Assembly (NCBI GenBank): GCA_030849075.1 | Contig: JASAOO010003537.1 | Coordinates: 1-64,000 of the forward strand | DNA: 64,000 bases | Reading direction: 5' to 3' | Origin: Zelonia costaricensis | Taxonomy: Eukaryota; Euglenozoa; Kinetoplastea; Trypanosomatida; Trypanosomatidae | In this document: positions 50,225 through 58,913 of the stretch, piece after piece | Numbering within the stretch: the stretch's first letter is position 1 | Layout of the letters: each line of letters starts with the position of its first letter | Position numbers and translations under genes: made by a program | Notes under the pieces: model-generated | The model's input: only the letters and a program-made list of their open reading frames with translations | Databases searched by the model: none | What the model was told of the DNA's origin: nothing

Positions 50225-51223
50225 CTACCATGTCCGGTGATCGACGTGGCCCATGTGTTCCTTGTATGCGTCTGAAGAAATGCCCAGACCGATGCCGTTG
50301 GTTGCATGCGAGTACGTGTGCCGCAACGCGTCGGCCTCGCGGTAGTTGACGCCGTCGCCGCACCGCATGCGCGCCTCGCGCCGCTCCCGCAGCGTCTCAC
50401 CAAACCCCTCGTTCGTCTCCACCTTGGTGCGGAAGCGGGCGAGGAGCGCCTCCTTCACCTTTGCCCCCTGCCGCCGGTCCGCCTCGGAAAGGGAGCCCCG
50501 CATGGGACGGCACCCGGTGCGGTCCTCGCGGGTGCTGATATCCGCCTTCCAGCTCTGCACCAGCTCCTCCGGTGTCAGGTGCCGGGCCTGTTCCTCCTGT
50601 GGCCTGCGCGGCGCCGCGGACGGCTCAGACATCCTCGCGCCGGCCCCGCACCGCGGGGACGCGGCACCTGCTGGGGCACAGGAGGCAGGGCGGGTGCGCG
50701 GAAAGGTCGCTGCGGCGCCGGGAAGCTCGCCGCCGTCAGTCTGCACAGCGCGGAGCCCAGCCTGCGCGGCGGCACACACGGGCTGCAGGGCAAGCGCTTG
50801 GCGGTAGGCGGCCTCGGCCTCCGCGACGTGCCCGCGCTGCCGCTGCGCATCCCCGACGCGCACGTGCCCCTTGAACCACTGCGGCTCCATCCGCACCGCG
50901 GCCTCGGCGTCCTTCAGCGCCAGCGACGCGCCGGCCATCATGGGCGACTGCAGGTACGCGGCGCTGCGATTACTGCGCACCTGCGCCGTGTCCCCGCCTG
51001 GCAGCTCCAGCAGCCGCGTGTAGCACCGCACCGCCGCGAGGAAGCAGCTCTGCCCGTAGCACGCGTTTCCCAGCGTCTTCCAGTCTAGCCGGAGCTGCGC
51101 CAGCCGCGCTGCCGCGTCAGTGTCATCCGCGTCGCCGTCGTCCCATCGCCTGGCGGAGAGAGCGTCGAGCTGCGCCTTGAGGTCGGCCGGCAGCGGCGGC
51201 TCCTTAGCCGCCCTGGTTGCCAT
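50225..51223 (-). CDS. TPR-repeat protein, function unknown
   Basis: A 332-residue protein with an N-terminal tetratricopeptide region at about residues 38-155. TPR-like helices include WKTLGNACYGQSCFLAAVRCYTRLLEL, a second helix pair containing RSNRSAAYLQ and LKDAEAAVRMEPQWFKGHVRVG, and a third with GHVAEAEAAYRQALALQP. This spacing resembles the carboxylate-clamp TPRs of Hsp90 co-chaperones (N and K/R positions present), but the match is partial. An Ala/Pro/Arg-rich linker follows, then a basic C-terminal helix (about 270-300) and the ending GISSDAYKEHMGHVDHRTW, which is of ordinary complexity and may be a conserved tail. The start is the first ATG after a T run and AG at 51271-51272. Upstream codons of the same frame to 51373 would be removed by splicing. 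Confidence 0.82.
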   Translation of the reverse strand: MATRAAKEPPLPADLKAQLDALSARRWDDGDADDTDAAARLAQLRLDWKTLGNACYGQSCFLAAVRCYTRLLELPGGDTAQVRSNRSAAYLQSPMMAGASLALKDAEAAVRMEPQWFKGHVRVGDAQRQRGHVAEAEAAYRQALALQPVCAAAQAGLRAVQTDGGELPGAAATFPRTRPASCAPAGAASPRCGAGARMSEPSAAPRRPQEEQARHLTPEELVQSWKADISTREDRTGCRPMRGSLSEADRRQGAKVKEALLARFRTKVETNEGFGETLRERREARMRCGDGVNYREADALRHTYSHATNGIGLGISSDAYKEHMGHVDHRTW

Positions 51224-52663
51224 GTTCGCCGCGAGCTTCGCACTCACGACAGAGGAGGGGGGCACGTGAACTGGCCAAAAAAAAAAGACAATAGAGAGAA
51301 AGAGACGGGCGTGAGGTACAGCTTGCAGTGTATGAGCAGCTGCAGTGAGGCGCGATGACGAGCGCACTTGCAATATCGCCGTTGCGTAGCTTCAGGAAGA
51401 GGGGGCCGAAGGACGGGGGGGGGGTGACGCCGTGCAACACAGCTGTGCGGCGAGAGAGTTGGCGGAGAACCAGCGAAGCACTTACACACACACACACACC
51501 TAGACAGGCGCGGTACAGGAAAGAGAGCGTGAGAAGTGTTCGCAGATATGTGAACGAAACAGAAGCGGAAGAAACCCGGTAAAGGAAAAAACAGAAAGTG
51601 CTGGTCAAATGCAGACGGTACTGGAAGCACTGGACCGTCTTGCGTGCGCTCTGGGTCCCTTTTTTCCCCTCCGGCTTTGTTTCCTTTCGGTGTGTGCTTT
51701 CGACTCGCTTTCGTCTTGCGTGCTGACAAGCACAGACGTACACACACTGCGGGGGGAGGGAAGGGGAGGGGGTACGAAACGAGTTTCCTTGTCCGCGGTG
51801 ACGGCTGCGGCGACGCGCGAGCGCGCTAGGGCGCGGTAAGGAGGAAAACAAAGGAGGGGACAGAGGGAGAGCTGGGAAGTGGGTCAGGACGCACGCGTGC
51901 AGACTAGGGAAGGGACGAGGTGTGAGGGACAAGGCAGTAGATGAAGCGCGCGAGCTCGCGTGTGTACGTGGGTTGTGGTTCTCGAGGTACGACGGAGGGA
52001 TAGCCCGGTGGTCTACGAGATTCGACAAGGCGAGTGCGTGGGTGTGCGTTCGTGGGTGCGCGACGGACAGCGGCCAGCGATGGCGTGTACTACTGAAGAA
52101 GCGACACAACGGCACAAAGGCGGGGGAAAGACGAGTGGAGTGGGTGTCGCAAGGGGGAGGGTGAAGGCGTGAAGCTGGCGAGGAAAAGGGCAGCGCGCCG
52201 GCTGCGGGGGACACGTGCGAAAAGACACGCACAACGCCATGAAGGTGGCAGCTGCTGATTGCTCTTGCTGTTCTCGCCTGTTTGATCAGCTCCTACATGC
52301 TCCCGTCAACAACGAGCTCTTTGTTGTCGTTTCATCCGCATACCGTGAGCGCGGTGCGATCTTGACGCGGCGGCGCGGCACCTGTACACAGAACGCAGCC
52401 AACAGTGCTGCATGACAGAATAGGAAGGAGTACGATACGGAGCAAGAACCGGGTGAGAGGCGGGTTTGGGAACGACGGTAGTGGTCACTGTGTGCGTGGC
52501 GGAGCTGCTTCGTGAGTCGGCAACACGCATCACGGTCGCGTTCCTCTTTTTTTTTCAAGACACCGCGCGTCGCCCGAGCTGCAGCTTCAGCAGCACATCA
52601 GTCGCCGACACTTCCCTCCCCCGCGCCCCACCCCTGCATTGCCCTCTTAGAAGCAGCCGCCGT
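51224..52663. other. Intergenic: TPR leader and DUF72-gene 3' UTR
   Basis: About 1.44 kb with no supported gene. It holds the TPR splice signal, a short AC run near 51484-51499, GA-rich plus-strand tracts at about 51750-51770 and 51840-51870, an ordinary-complexity block at about 52230-52540 and a T run near 52545-52555. Confidence 0.6.
51271..51310 (-). promoter_or_regulatory. Probable trans-splice acceptor for the TPR gene
   Basis: The minus strand reads a CT-rich tract, then a run of ten T (complement of 51277-51286), then GGCCAG with the AG at 51271-51272. The annotated ATG is 47 bases on and is the first. Confidence 0.6.
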
Positions 52664-54124
52664 CTACTCGATGACCAGCTCGTCGTCACGTGTGCCGCTG
52701 CCCCGCGGTGACGTAGTGCGCCGCCGCTTCGCTGGCGCGTCGCGCAGCTCCTCCTCCTCCTCCCCCTCCGGCAGATCACGCACGAGAGACACGCGCGGCC
52801 GCGCCTCGGGCGAGGACGAGGGAGGTGACGGGGAGGTCACATTGGGTGAAAGGGGAGCTGGCGCTGCGGTTCTCTGATGCGCCACCGCCGCACTCGTGGT
52901 CGGCTGTGGCAGCGAGACCGCGCCTTTTAGCAAGCGACGAGCCTGCTCTGCCAGGCACGTCGCGTCCACCACCGAGCTCGTCGTGTGGCCCACGTGGGAG
53001 TCGCTGTTGTTGAGGAAGACGAACACCTCTCGCGCTGCCGCGGCCGCAGCGCTCGGGCCGCTGGCGTGGTCCTGACGCGGGTGGAGATACTCCACAAGCT
53101 CCTCGGCCCAGAGCTTCATCGCCAGCGGCCCGTAGTCGCCCACGTTGCGGCCCAGTGAGCCGTGCAGGCGCACGTACAGGAAGCCCGCGTCGGTGTCCAC
53201 TACCTGCGCAAAGGTCGGGTCGTCGTGGTGATGTGCCACGACGAGGGCCCAGCGAAACGAGCGCAGCAGCGCGAACGTCTCCTCGCGGAACCACGTGCGG
53301 TTGCGAAACTCAACGGCAATGCGCAGCCGGCGCTGCGTGCGTACTGGCAGGGCTTCCTGTGGCGGCGCGTCGACAGCATCCGACGTGCTCGCAGGACTTC
53401 GCGACGACGTCACCCTCTCGCACAAAGACACGTGCTCTCTGGAGAGCAGCTCGTACAGGCCCGTGAGCCGCTGCATGTTAACGGCGGAGTAGGCGAAGGA
53501 GGGCGGGAGCTGCACCAGCACCGGTCCGAGGTGCGGCTCGAGCAGGAGGCACCGCTCCCGGAAGAAGACGCGCACGTGCGCCACCACCTCGTCGTCGTCG
53601 ACGTGCAGCTGTTTAACGTGTGTAAGGAAGTTATTCGCCTTCACCGTGTAAATAAAGCGGCTCGGGTCCACCGTGAGGACGCGCGGCGACGTCGCTGGCC
53701 CTTCGCCCTCGGTCCTGTCCGCGCCGCTTGTGCCGCCGCCAATGCTGCCGATGCTGTTGTCCTGCACCATATCCGCCCACGACTGCCATGTCCTGGCGTC
53801 TCCGACGTTGTGGTATGGATTGCAGTGCTCGAGGCAGCTGAACTTCTGGCGGTACTGCAACAGGAGGTGCCGCATCGACCGGTCAGCCCGCCCCAGCGCT
53901 GGGACACCGTTCAGAGAGCTGATCCCGATGTGCAGTCGCGGGTGACCGGGGACGGTGGCGGGCATGAGCGGCTGGAACGGGGTCCCCCAGCCGTAGGTGG
54001 CGTTGCGCGAGGCACCGTACGGGGAATGCTGCACCACCGTGTCGTGCAGACCGCGCTCAACAAGGCGCTGAGGCTGCTGCGACGACGGCCGCGTCGGTGC
54101 TGAGGTGGCTGGCGTGTTGAGCAT
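52664..54124 (-). CDS. DUF72 (YecE-like) family protein
   Basis: A 486-residue protein containing a DUF72 domain, a TIM-barrel-like family found in bacteria, archaea and some eukaryotes (bacterial YecE) with no settled biochemical role. The domain runs from about residue 65 (LHIGISSLNGVPAL) to about 370. It includes FSCLEHCNPYHNV, FIYTVKANNFLTHVKQL, the strand VLVQLPPSFAY, the signature RIAVEFRNRTWFREETFALL, FLYVRLHG and the last strand VFVFLNNSDSHVG. These appear in family order. Ser/Thr/Gly-rich insertions interrupt the barrel, and the C-terminal 100 residues are low-complexity with a basic KRRR cluster. The open frame extends to 54265, but the predicted splice acceptor at 54154-54155 removes that part. 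A short out-of-frame ATG lies just before the annotated start (see findings). Confidence 0.88.
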   Translation of the reverse strand: MLNTPATSAPTRPSSQQPQRLVERGLHDTVVQHSPYGASRNATYGWGTPFQPLMPATVPGHPRLHIGISSLNGVPALGRADRSMRHLLLQYRQKFSCLEHCNPYHNVGDARTWQSWADMVQDNSIGSIGGGTSGADRTEGEGPATSPRVLTVDPSRFIYTVKANNFLTHVKQLHVDDDEVVAHVRVFFRERCLLLEPHLGPVLVQLPPSFAYSAVNMQRLTGLYELLSREHVSLCERVTSSRSPASTSDAVDAPPQEALPVRTQRRLRIAVEFRNRTWFREETFALLRSFRWALVVAHHHDDPTFAQVVDTDAGFLYVRLHGSLGRNVGDYGPLAMKLWAEELVEYLHPRQDHASGPSAAAAAAREVFVFLNNSDSHVGHTTSSVVDATCLAEQARRLLKGAVSLPQPTTSAAVAHQRTAAPAPLSPNVTSPSPPSSSPEARPRVSLVRDLPEGEEEEELRDAPAKRRRTTSPRGSGTRDDELVIE

Positions 54125-54153
54125 GAATGCAGCACATGCCGATAGAACAGGGC

Positions 54154-54190
54154 CTGTTTGGGGAGAGGGAGGGATGGGGGGTGGGGATCG
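54154..54190 (-). promoter_or_regulatory. Probable trans-splice acceptor for the DUF72 gene
   Basis: A C-rich pyrimidine tract on the minus strand (complement of about 54160-54190) is followed by CAAACAG with the AG at 54154-54155. The predicted leader before the annotated ATG is about 29 bases and holds one upstream ATG. Confidence 0.5.
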
Positions 54191-55166
54191 AGGATGCGGG
54201 CGGAAAGAGAGAGACAGCACAGCAGCGAGATACACCGCTCTGACACACTCTGCACACACCACCAACGTTGTCCTTGAAGGGCAGAAAAGTGAAGTACGTC
54301 CAGAGCTCTCCGATGTGTGTGTGTGTGTGTGTGTGCGTTGGGGATTCGAAGTGAAGAAGAGAGGGCTCTAGTGAGGGAGACGGAGAAGTGCAGGGATGTG
54401 ACGAGAGTCGTTCGAGGGCTGTAGACGGGTCCACACAGCCGCGCTTGTGTCACCGCTCACGTTCGGCGCGAACTGCCAGTGCCTTACCGCGTCTTCCGGT
54501 GACAAAAGACATCGGGAGAAGAACGCAGCCAGCCTGGGGCGTTGGCGTTCCATGGTTTTCTTTTTTGGGGGGAGGGATGCACGGCCCTCTTGCGCGCGCT
54601 GTGAGAGAACGGCGCGTGTCCCTTTCTTGAGGGCTTCGCTGACGCCTGCTCCTCTTCGCTCCCGTCCACTGCATCCCCTGCAGCACCTCCGCCGGACCCG
54701 ATGCAGCGCGCCAGCGCGTTTGCCCCATCATTGTGCACAGCTTCTTGTCTCGACCTCGCTTCACCGAGGCGACGTGACAGCCTCCTTCGTGCCATCAGCC
54801 CATCCAAATCCCACACTACGTCCATCGCAACCCGCTTCGCCCGCCGCTCCCCACCTCACCGCCACCGGTACTCGCCTCCTCCTCCCTCCGCTGCGTTTTC
54901 CTCTTTTTCAGCTGCCATAGGGGAGAGAGACACACACACACACAAACACCGCAGAGGAAGTGGAGGGCGGGGCGCGTGCGGCGTGTGCCAGAGCAGCAAG
55001 CATACGCACTTCTTTCATTTTCTTCTCCACCCGCGCTCAACGAGCTCTTCACCGCATTGCGACGCACAGAAAAAAAAAGACGCAGAGACAACCACGCATC
55101 GACGCCGCACCACGAGATGGCAGAGGTGGGGGAGGGCGACGGCACATCGGCTTTCGCTGCGGTACG

Positions 55167-55183
55167 TATATATATATATATAT
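55167..55183. repeat. TA dinucleotide run
   Basis: Seventeen bases of strictly alternating T and A, unusual in this GC-rich window. It lies in the 3' UTR region of the phosphatase gene. Confidence 0.9.
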
Positions 55184-56288
55184 CCACAAACCATAGGGAA
55201 CCGAAGAAGGACAAACCGAAACGAAGACATACGCGCAGCTCAAAACGGAATGAGTGAGAGGGGCAGAGGGCGGGGAGGCGGCCAGCTGCGAGGTCCAGTT
55301 GAGGGAGAGTGGAGAGAAGGCTTCCCCTCACTTTAGCCGGCCACTGCTCGATGAAACCCCCCCTCCCTTTTCAGCCGAGGCCGTCACTCCCCGCCTGAAT
55401 TGCGCGTGTGGGAGGTTCGATACGCACGTAAACGCACCACCACGACGGCGTGTGTGTGTGCGTCTGCTACGCTGGTCCGTCAGATGTCAGGCACATGGCT
55501 GATGGAAGGATCAAAAAAAAAAAGAAGCGTGAAAAGCATGAGTGTGGTGTCGCACGTCGATGGCGCGCCAACAGATGGGGAACGAAGAAGCGTACACACA
55601 CGGCACACAGGCACGTGAAACCGAGTTCGACGACTAGGACAAAAAGGGCAGGCGAGGAGGTGGGAGCACGCGGGGTGGGGGAGGGGGTCCTGTGAGGAGC
55701 GGGTAAGCAGGCACTTGAGACGGTGAAGTAGAGTTGCTGCTTCGCAGTGCGCGCGCCTGCACGCACGCATCTGCGCGATGGAAGCAGTCACGCCGTGGAG
55801 GGGGGGGGGGGTCGCGGACTTCGACAGCCTGGGCCACCGAACCGGCGTGGCCCCCACCCCCCCCCACCGCCCCGCCCCGCCCCCGTTCCCGTTCCGCGTC
55901 TTTTCCCAAGTGCAACGGCAGACAGCGTCAGCTGTCCATCTTGAACACACACACACGGCGTGCACGCAGTCGCGCAGGCGCCACCAAACCCCCCGCCCGA
56001 GCACCGCCGCTCGGCGGGGTGCGACAGCAGTAGCAGCAGCAGCAGGTCTTCGCCCCCGCCGCCGTCTCCTCCGGCCCCCCTTCGCGTTTGCCGAGCCGCT
56101 CACTCCGCCCTCGCATTCGGGCGGGAGCGAGTAAGAAGGAGGAGGAAGGAGGAGAAAGGGGGGGGGTCGAGCCTGCAACACGGTGAAAAAGAGAATGCGA
56201 AAGGAGTCACATAAAAGCATAGCGCACTTGCTGAGTGCCATAGCGACCGCAGCGTACACACACACGCACACACTGGGTCGTCTGACAT

Positions 56289-58913
56289 TTAGGAGAACAG
56301 CTTTGGTGGCTGAGGGGCGCTGGTGGTTGCCATCAACACGCTGTCGTCCGCCTCGGTGTACTCGTACTGCTTCAGCGTCGGCTTGCCGCTCTTGTCCAGC
56401 AGAAGAACGGCCCCTTTGTTGCGCATGCCGCAGTAGTTCGGGGCCGAGAAGACCGTCAGCAGCCGGTTCTCGTGCGTCCACTGAAATCCCTCCTGCACAC
56501 ACTGGTGTGCTCGCACCACGAAGTAGAGGTGGTTCGTGTTGATGAAGTCGACGGTGACGTCCTCGCCAAAGATGTGGCCAGTGCCGCGCGGGTTGCCGGT
56601 GAAGCCGACCGGGGTGCCGGTGAAGCGGCACGCCGTCTGAAACTTGCTGAGCGGCATCTGCAAGCTCGACGGTGGCGCCGAGGCGGGCGCGAGCGTCGGA
56701 CTCGCCGCCGGGCTGCCCACCTTCCCAGCCGCCATCGCCGCCGCCGCCCCCGAGGATGGGTCAGACCACGTCAGGTCCGCCAGGGCGCCGCGCTCGATGG
56801 GACGGAAGCGGTCGATGGCAATGATGCCGTCAAAGCTGTCGTCGATGAACGGGGACAGGCCGCCGTGCATGCCGCAAACGCGCACCACCTGCCGCGACTT
56901 GCGTGCTATGGGGAAGAAGGCGTTGCCGCTCGGCAGGGTCGGGGAGTTGGTCGTGGAGAAGCCGGGCTTGCTGGAGGTCGCCAGCTTCGGCGACTTGGAC
57001 GACTCGCTGGCGTTTCGGTTGGCACTGCTGCTGCGGGTCGCCACCTTCGTCGCCTTCTTCGCCGGCGGCTTCTTGGCCGCGAGCGGGGTGTCCGGCACCT
57101 CTGCGCCCTCCCCGGCGTCGCTGTCCGCCGCTGCGGCCACTGCCGGTGGCAGCGCGACGCTCTCGTCAACAACCACCTCCTCGTAGAGGGCGGCACACAG
57201 AGGCAGCATGCGCAGCGCGTCGTTAGCGACGAGCCACAGCGGGTGGTCCTTCATGTCCCAGCCCATGTCGTCCGCGCTGGCGTCGCTGCCGCCGCGCTCT
57301 GCCGCAATGGGCGCCGCGCTGCTGCTGCCGTTGCTGTTGCGGCCTGCTGCGGCCGCCGCGTCCTCGGCGTCCTCCTCCGACGGCGAGAGGGTGCACAAGC
57401 GGAAGGTCGTGACCTTGTTGTTGATGATGGGGTAGCGGCGGTGGCACTCGTCCAGGAAGCCGTAGAAACGATTCGTGTTGCTGCACTCGTGGTTGCCGCG
57501 GAGCAGGTAGACGGTGCGGGGTGACAGCAGCTTCGCCGTCAGCAGCACGGCGATCACGCGCAGGCTACTCGGGCCACGGTCCACGTAGTCGCCGAGAAAG
57601 AGGTAGTTCTGCGGCCCGGGCGGCGAGGATGCCGGCTTCGACCCGGACGGCGTGCCAGCCGTCGCCTTGCCGCTGCTCTTCTTCGCCGCCGTGGCCGACG
57701 GCGCACCGGCGCCTGTCTTGGGCGAAGGGGGGGGCGCCGCCTTCGACTTCGCCGCGGCAGACTTCGGCGATGCCGCAGTCGCAAGCAGCTCGCTGGACAC
57801 GAGCGGGCCGCCCAGCGGCAGCACGTTCTCCAGCAGGTCGCGAATCTGACCGTGCAGATCGCCGACCAGCACGGCGGGCATGGCCACCATGAGCACGTTG
57901 GGCTCAGCCCGCAGTACGTCCTGCGCGCGCAGGAATATCTCATTCAGCTCCTCGGCATTGGGCAGGTAGTCGGGCGTGTTCAGCAGGTGGTGGTAGATGC
58001 GGGGCAGGTCAATGCTCGGGCACCGCTCCAGCGTCACGGAGCCGTTCGCGCCAAAGCTCCCTCCAGATGAAGAGGTGTGGCGCCCGTCTGCGGCGTCGCC
58101 GCTGCCGGACCCTGCAGACGGGCGCAGGTTCGGGTTCAGTGCCTGCAGTCCGGCAAAGAGGCTCGTGCCCTGCGATAGCGCCTCGTCCTCCAGCTCGTCG
58201 CTCACCTCGCCGCAGAAGCGGTAGATGGCGAGGCAGAGGCGGGCGCGCAACGGGGCGGGCTGGGCCAGCAGGTGGTTGAGCAGCGGCTCGATGCCAAAGG
58301 ATGGGTGAAAGCCCTGCGCGGCCACCACCTCCGCCGTCACAGTCGTCTGCGCGGCCGCCATGTCGGGGAGCAGGCGGCGCAGCCGCGACACGGATGCCTG
58401 CTTGATCGCGGTGCTGGCGCAGCTGTCGAGGAAGGGGCGAAACACCTGGTACACCTCCGTCAGCTGCGGGATCGTGACGTCCGACATCTCGCGCGGGAAC
58501 AGGTCGATTCCACGCGGCGTCGACATCGATGTGTCGTCGAAGGCGGAGCGCTGCAGCTCCAGCGGCGCTGTGCCGGGCCGCAGCCCTGGCGAGTTTGCTG
58601 AGGGCGGTGGCGGCGGCGGGGGCAGTGCCTGCACCGCGGCTGGGGTGGAGTTGCGTTTCTTGGCCGTCGCGGCCGATGCTGCCGTGCCGCCAGAGCTGGA
58701 CGACGGCGGCGCCGCGCCGCTCGTGGCGGCCCCGTCGCTCGACGCGGCAGAAGCCTTGCGGTGCTTAGCGTTGGCTGCCGCCTCCCTCGACTTGCCGCTC
58801 TGCGACGGCGGGGAGGCAGCTGAGGTGGTGCTGCCGCCCTCATCGGAAGCCAGCTCCTCGTCACCCTTTTTCTTCTTGTCCTTCTTTTTCAAAAAGGAGA
58901 AGAAGCTGGGCAT
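56289..58913 (-). CDS. PPP-family Ser/Thr protein phosphatase with large insertions
   Basis: An 874-residue metallophosphatase of the PPP family (PP1/PP2A fold), which removes phosphate from Ser/Thr using two metal ions. All core motifs are present: GDLHGQ (351-356; D352, H354), GDYVDRG (441-447), RGNHE (472-476; N474, H475), HGG (from H683) and RAHQ (H803), then FSAPNYCG. Spacing is far larger than in PP1: about 60 extra residues between the first two motifs, about 160 between RGNHE and HGG and about 45 before RAHQ. The inserts are Lys/Ala/Ser/Pro-rich. A 300-residue N-terminal region begins with a Lys-rich [16 protein letters not shown] segment, then a Ser/Ala/Pro linker, then a helical domain (about 135-265). 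Such enlarged PPPs are typical of kinetoplastids. Substrates are unknown. The catalytic residues are intact, so activity is expected. Confidence 0.93.
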   Translation of the reverse strand: MPSFFSFLKKKDKKKKGDEELASDEGGSTTSAASPPSQSGKSREAAANAKHRKASAASSDGAATSGAAPPSSSSGGTAASAATAKKRNSTPAAVQALPPPPPPPSANSPGLRPGTAPLELQRSAFDDTSMSTPRGIDLFPREMSDVTIPQLTEVYQVFRPFLDSCASTAIKQASVSRLRRLLPDMAAAQTTVTAEVVAAQGFHPSFGIEPLLNHLLAQPAPLRARLCLAIYRFCGEVSDELEDEALSQGTSLFAGLQALNPNLRPSAGSGSGDAADGRHTSSSGGSFGANGSVTLERCPSIDLPRIYHHLLNTPDYLPNAEELNEIFLRAQDVLRAEPNVLMVAMPAVLVGDLHGQIRDLLENVLPLGGPLVSSELLATAASPKSAAAKSKAAPPPSPKTGAGAPSATAAKKSSGKATAGTPSGSKPASSPPGPQNYLFLGDYVDRGPSSLRVIAVLLTAKLLSPRTVYLLRGNHECSNTNRFYGFLDECHRRYPIINNKVTTFRLCTLSPSEEDAEDAAAAAGRNSNGSSSAAPIAAERGGSDASADDMGWDMKDHPLWLVANDALRMLPLCAALYEEVVVDESVALPPAVAAAADSDAGEGAEVPDTPLAAKKPPAKKATKVATRSSSANRNASESSKSPKLATSSKPGFSTTNSPTLPSGNAFFPIARKSRQVVRVCGMHGGLSPFIDDSFDGIIAIDRFRPIERGALADLTWSDPSSGAAAAMAAGKVGSPAASPTLAPASAPPSSLQMPLSKFQTACRFTGTPVGFTGNPRGTGHIFGEDVTVDFINTNHLYFVVRAHQCVQEGFQWTHENRLLTVFSAPNYCGMRNKGAVLLLDKSGKPTLKQYEYTEADDSVLMATTSAPQPPKLFS

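Larger units (their letters stand above)
54125..56288. other. Intergenic: DUF72 leader and phosphatase 3' UTR
   Basis: About 2.2 kb with no supported gene. It contains the DUF72 splice signal, a GT run at about 54317-54334, a TA microsatellite at 55167-55183, a short A run at 55513-55522 and a G-rich/C-rich patch at 55798-55890. Minus-strand frames here extend out of phase from the phosphatase gene and have no domain. Confidence 0.55.

Noticed and set aside
55409..55422. A sequence resembling a tRNA internal B box (GGTTCGAT)
   Set aside because: No A box at the right distance and no cloverleaf could be drawn around it.
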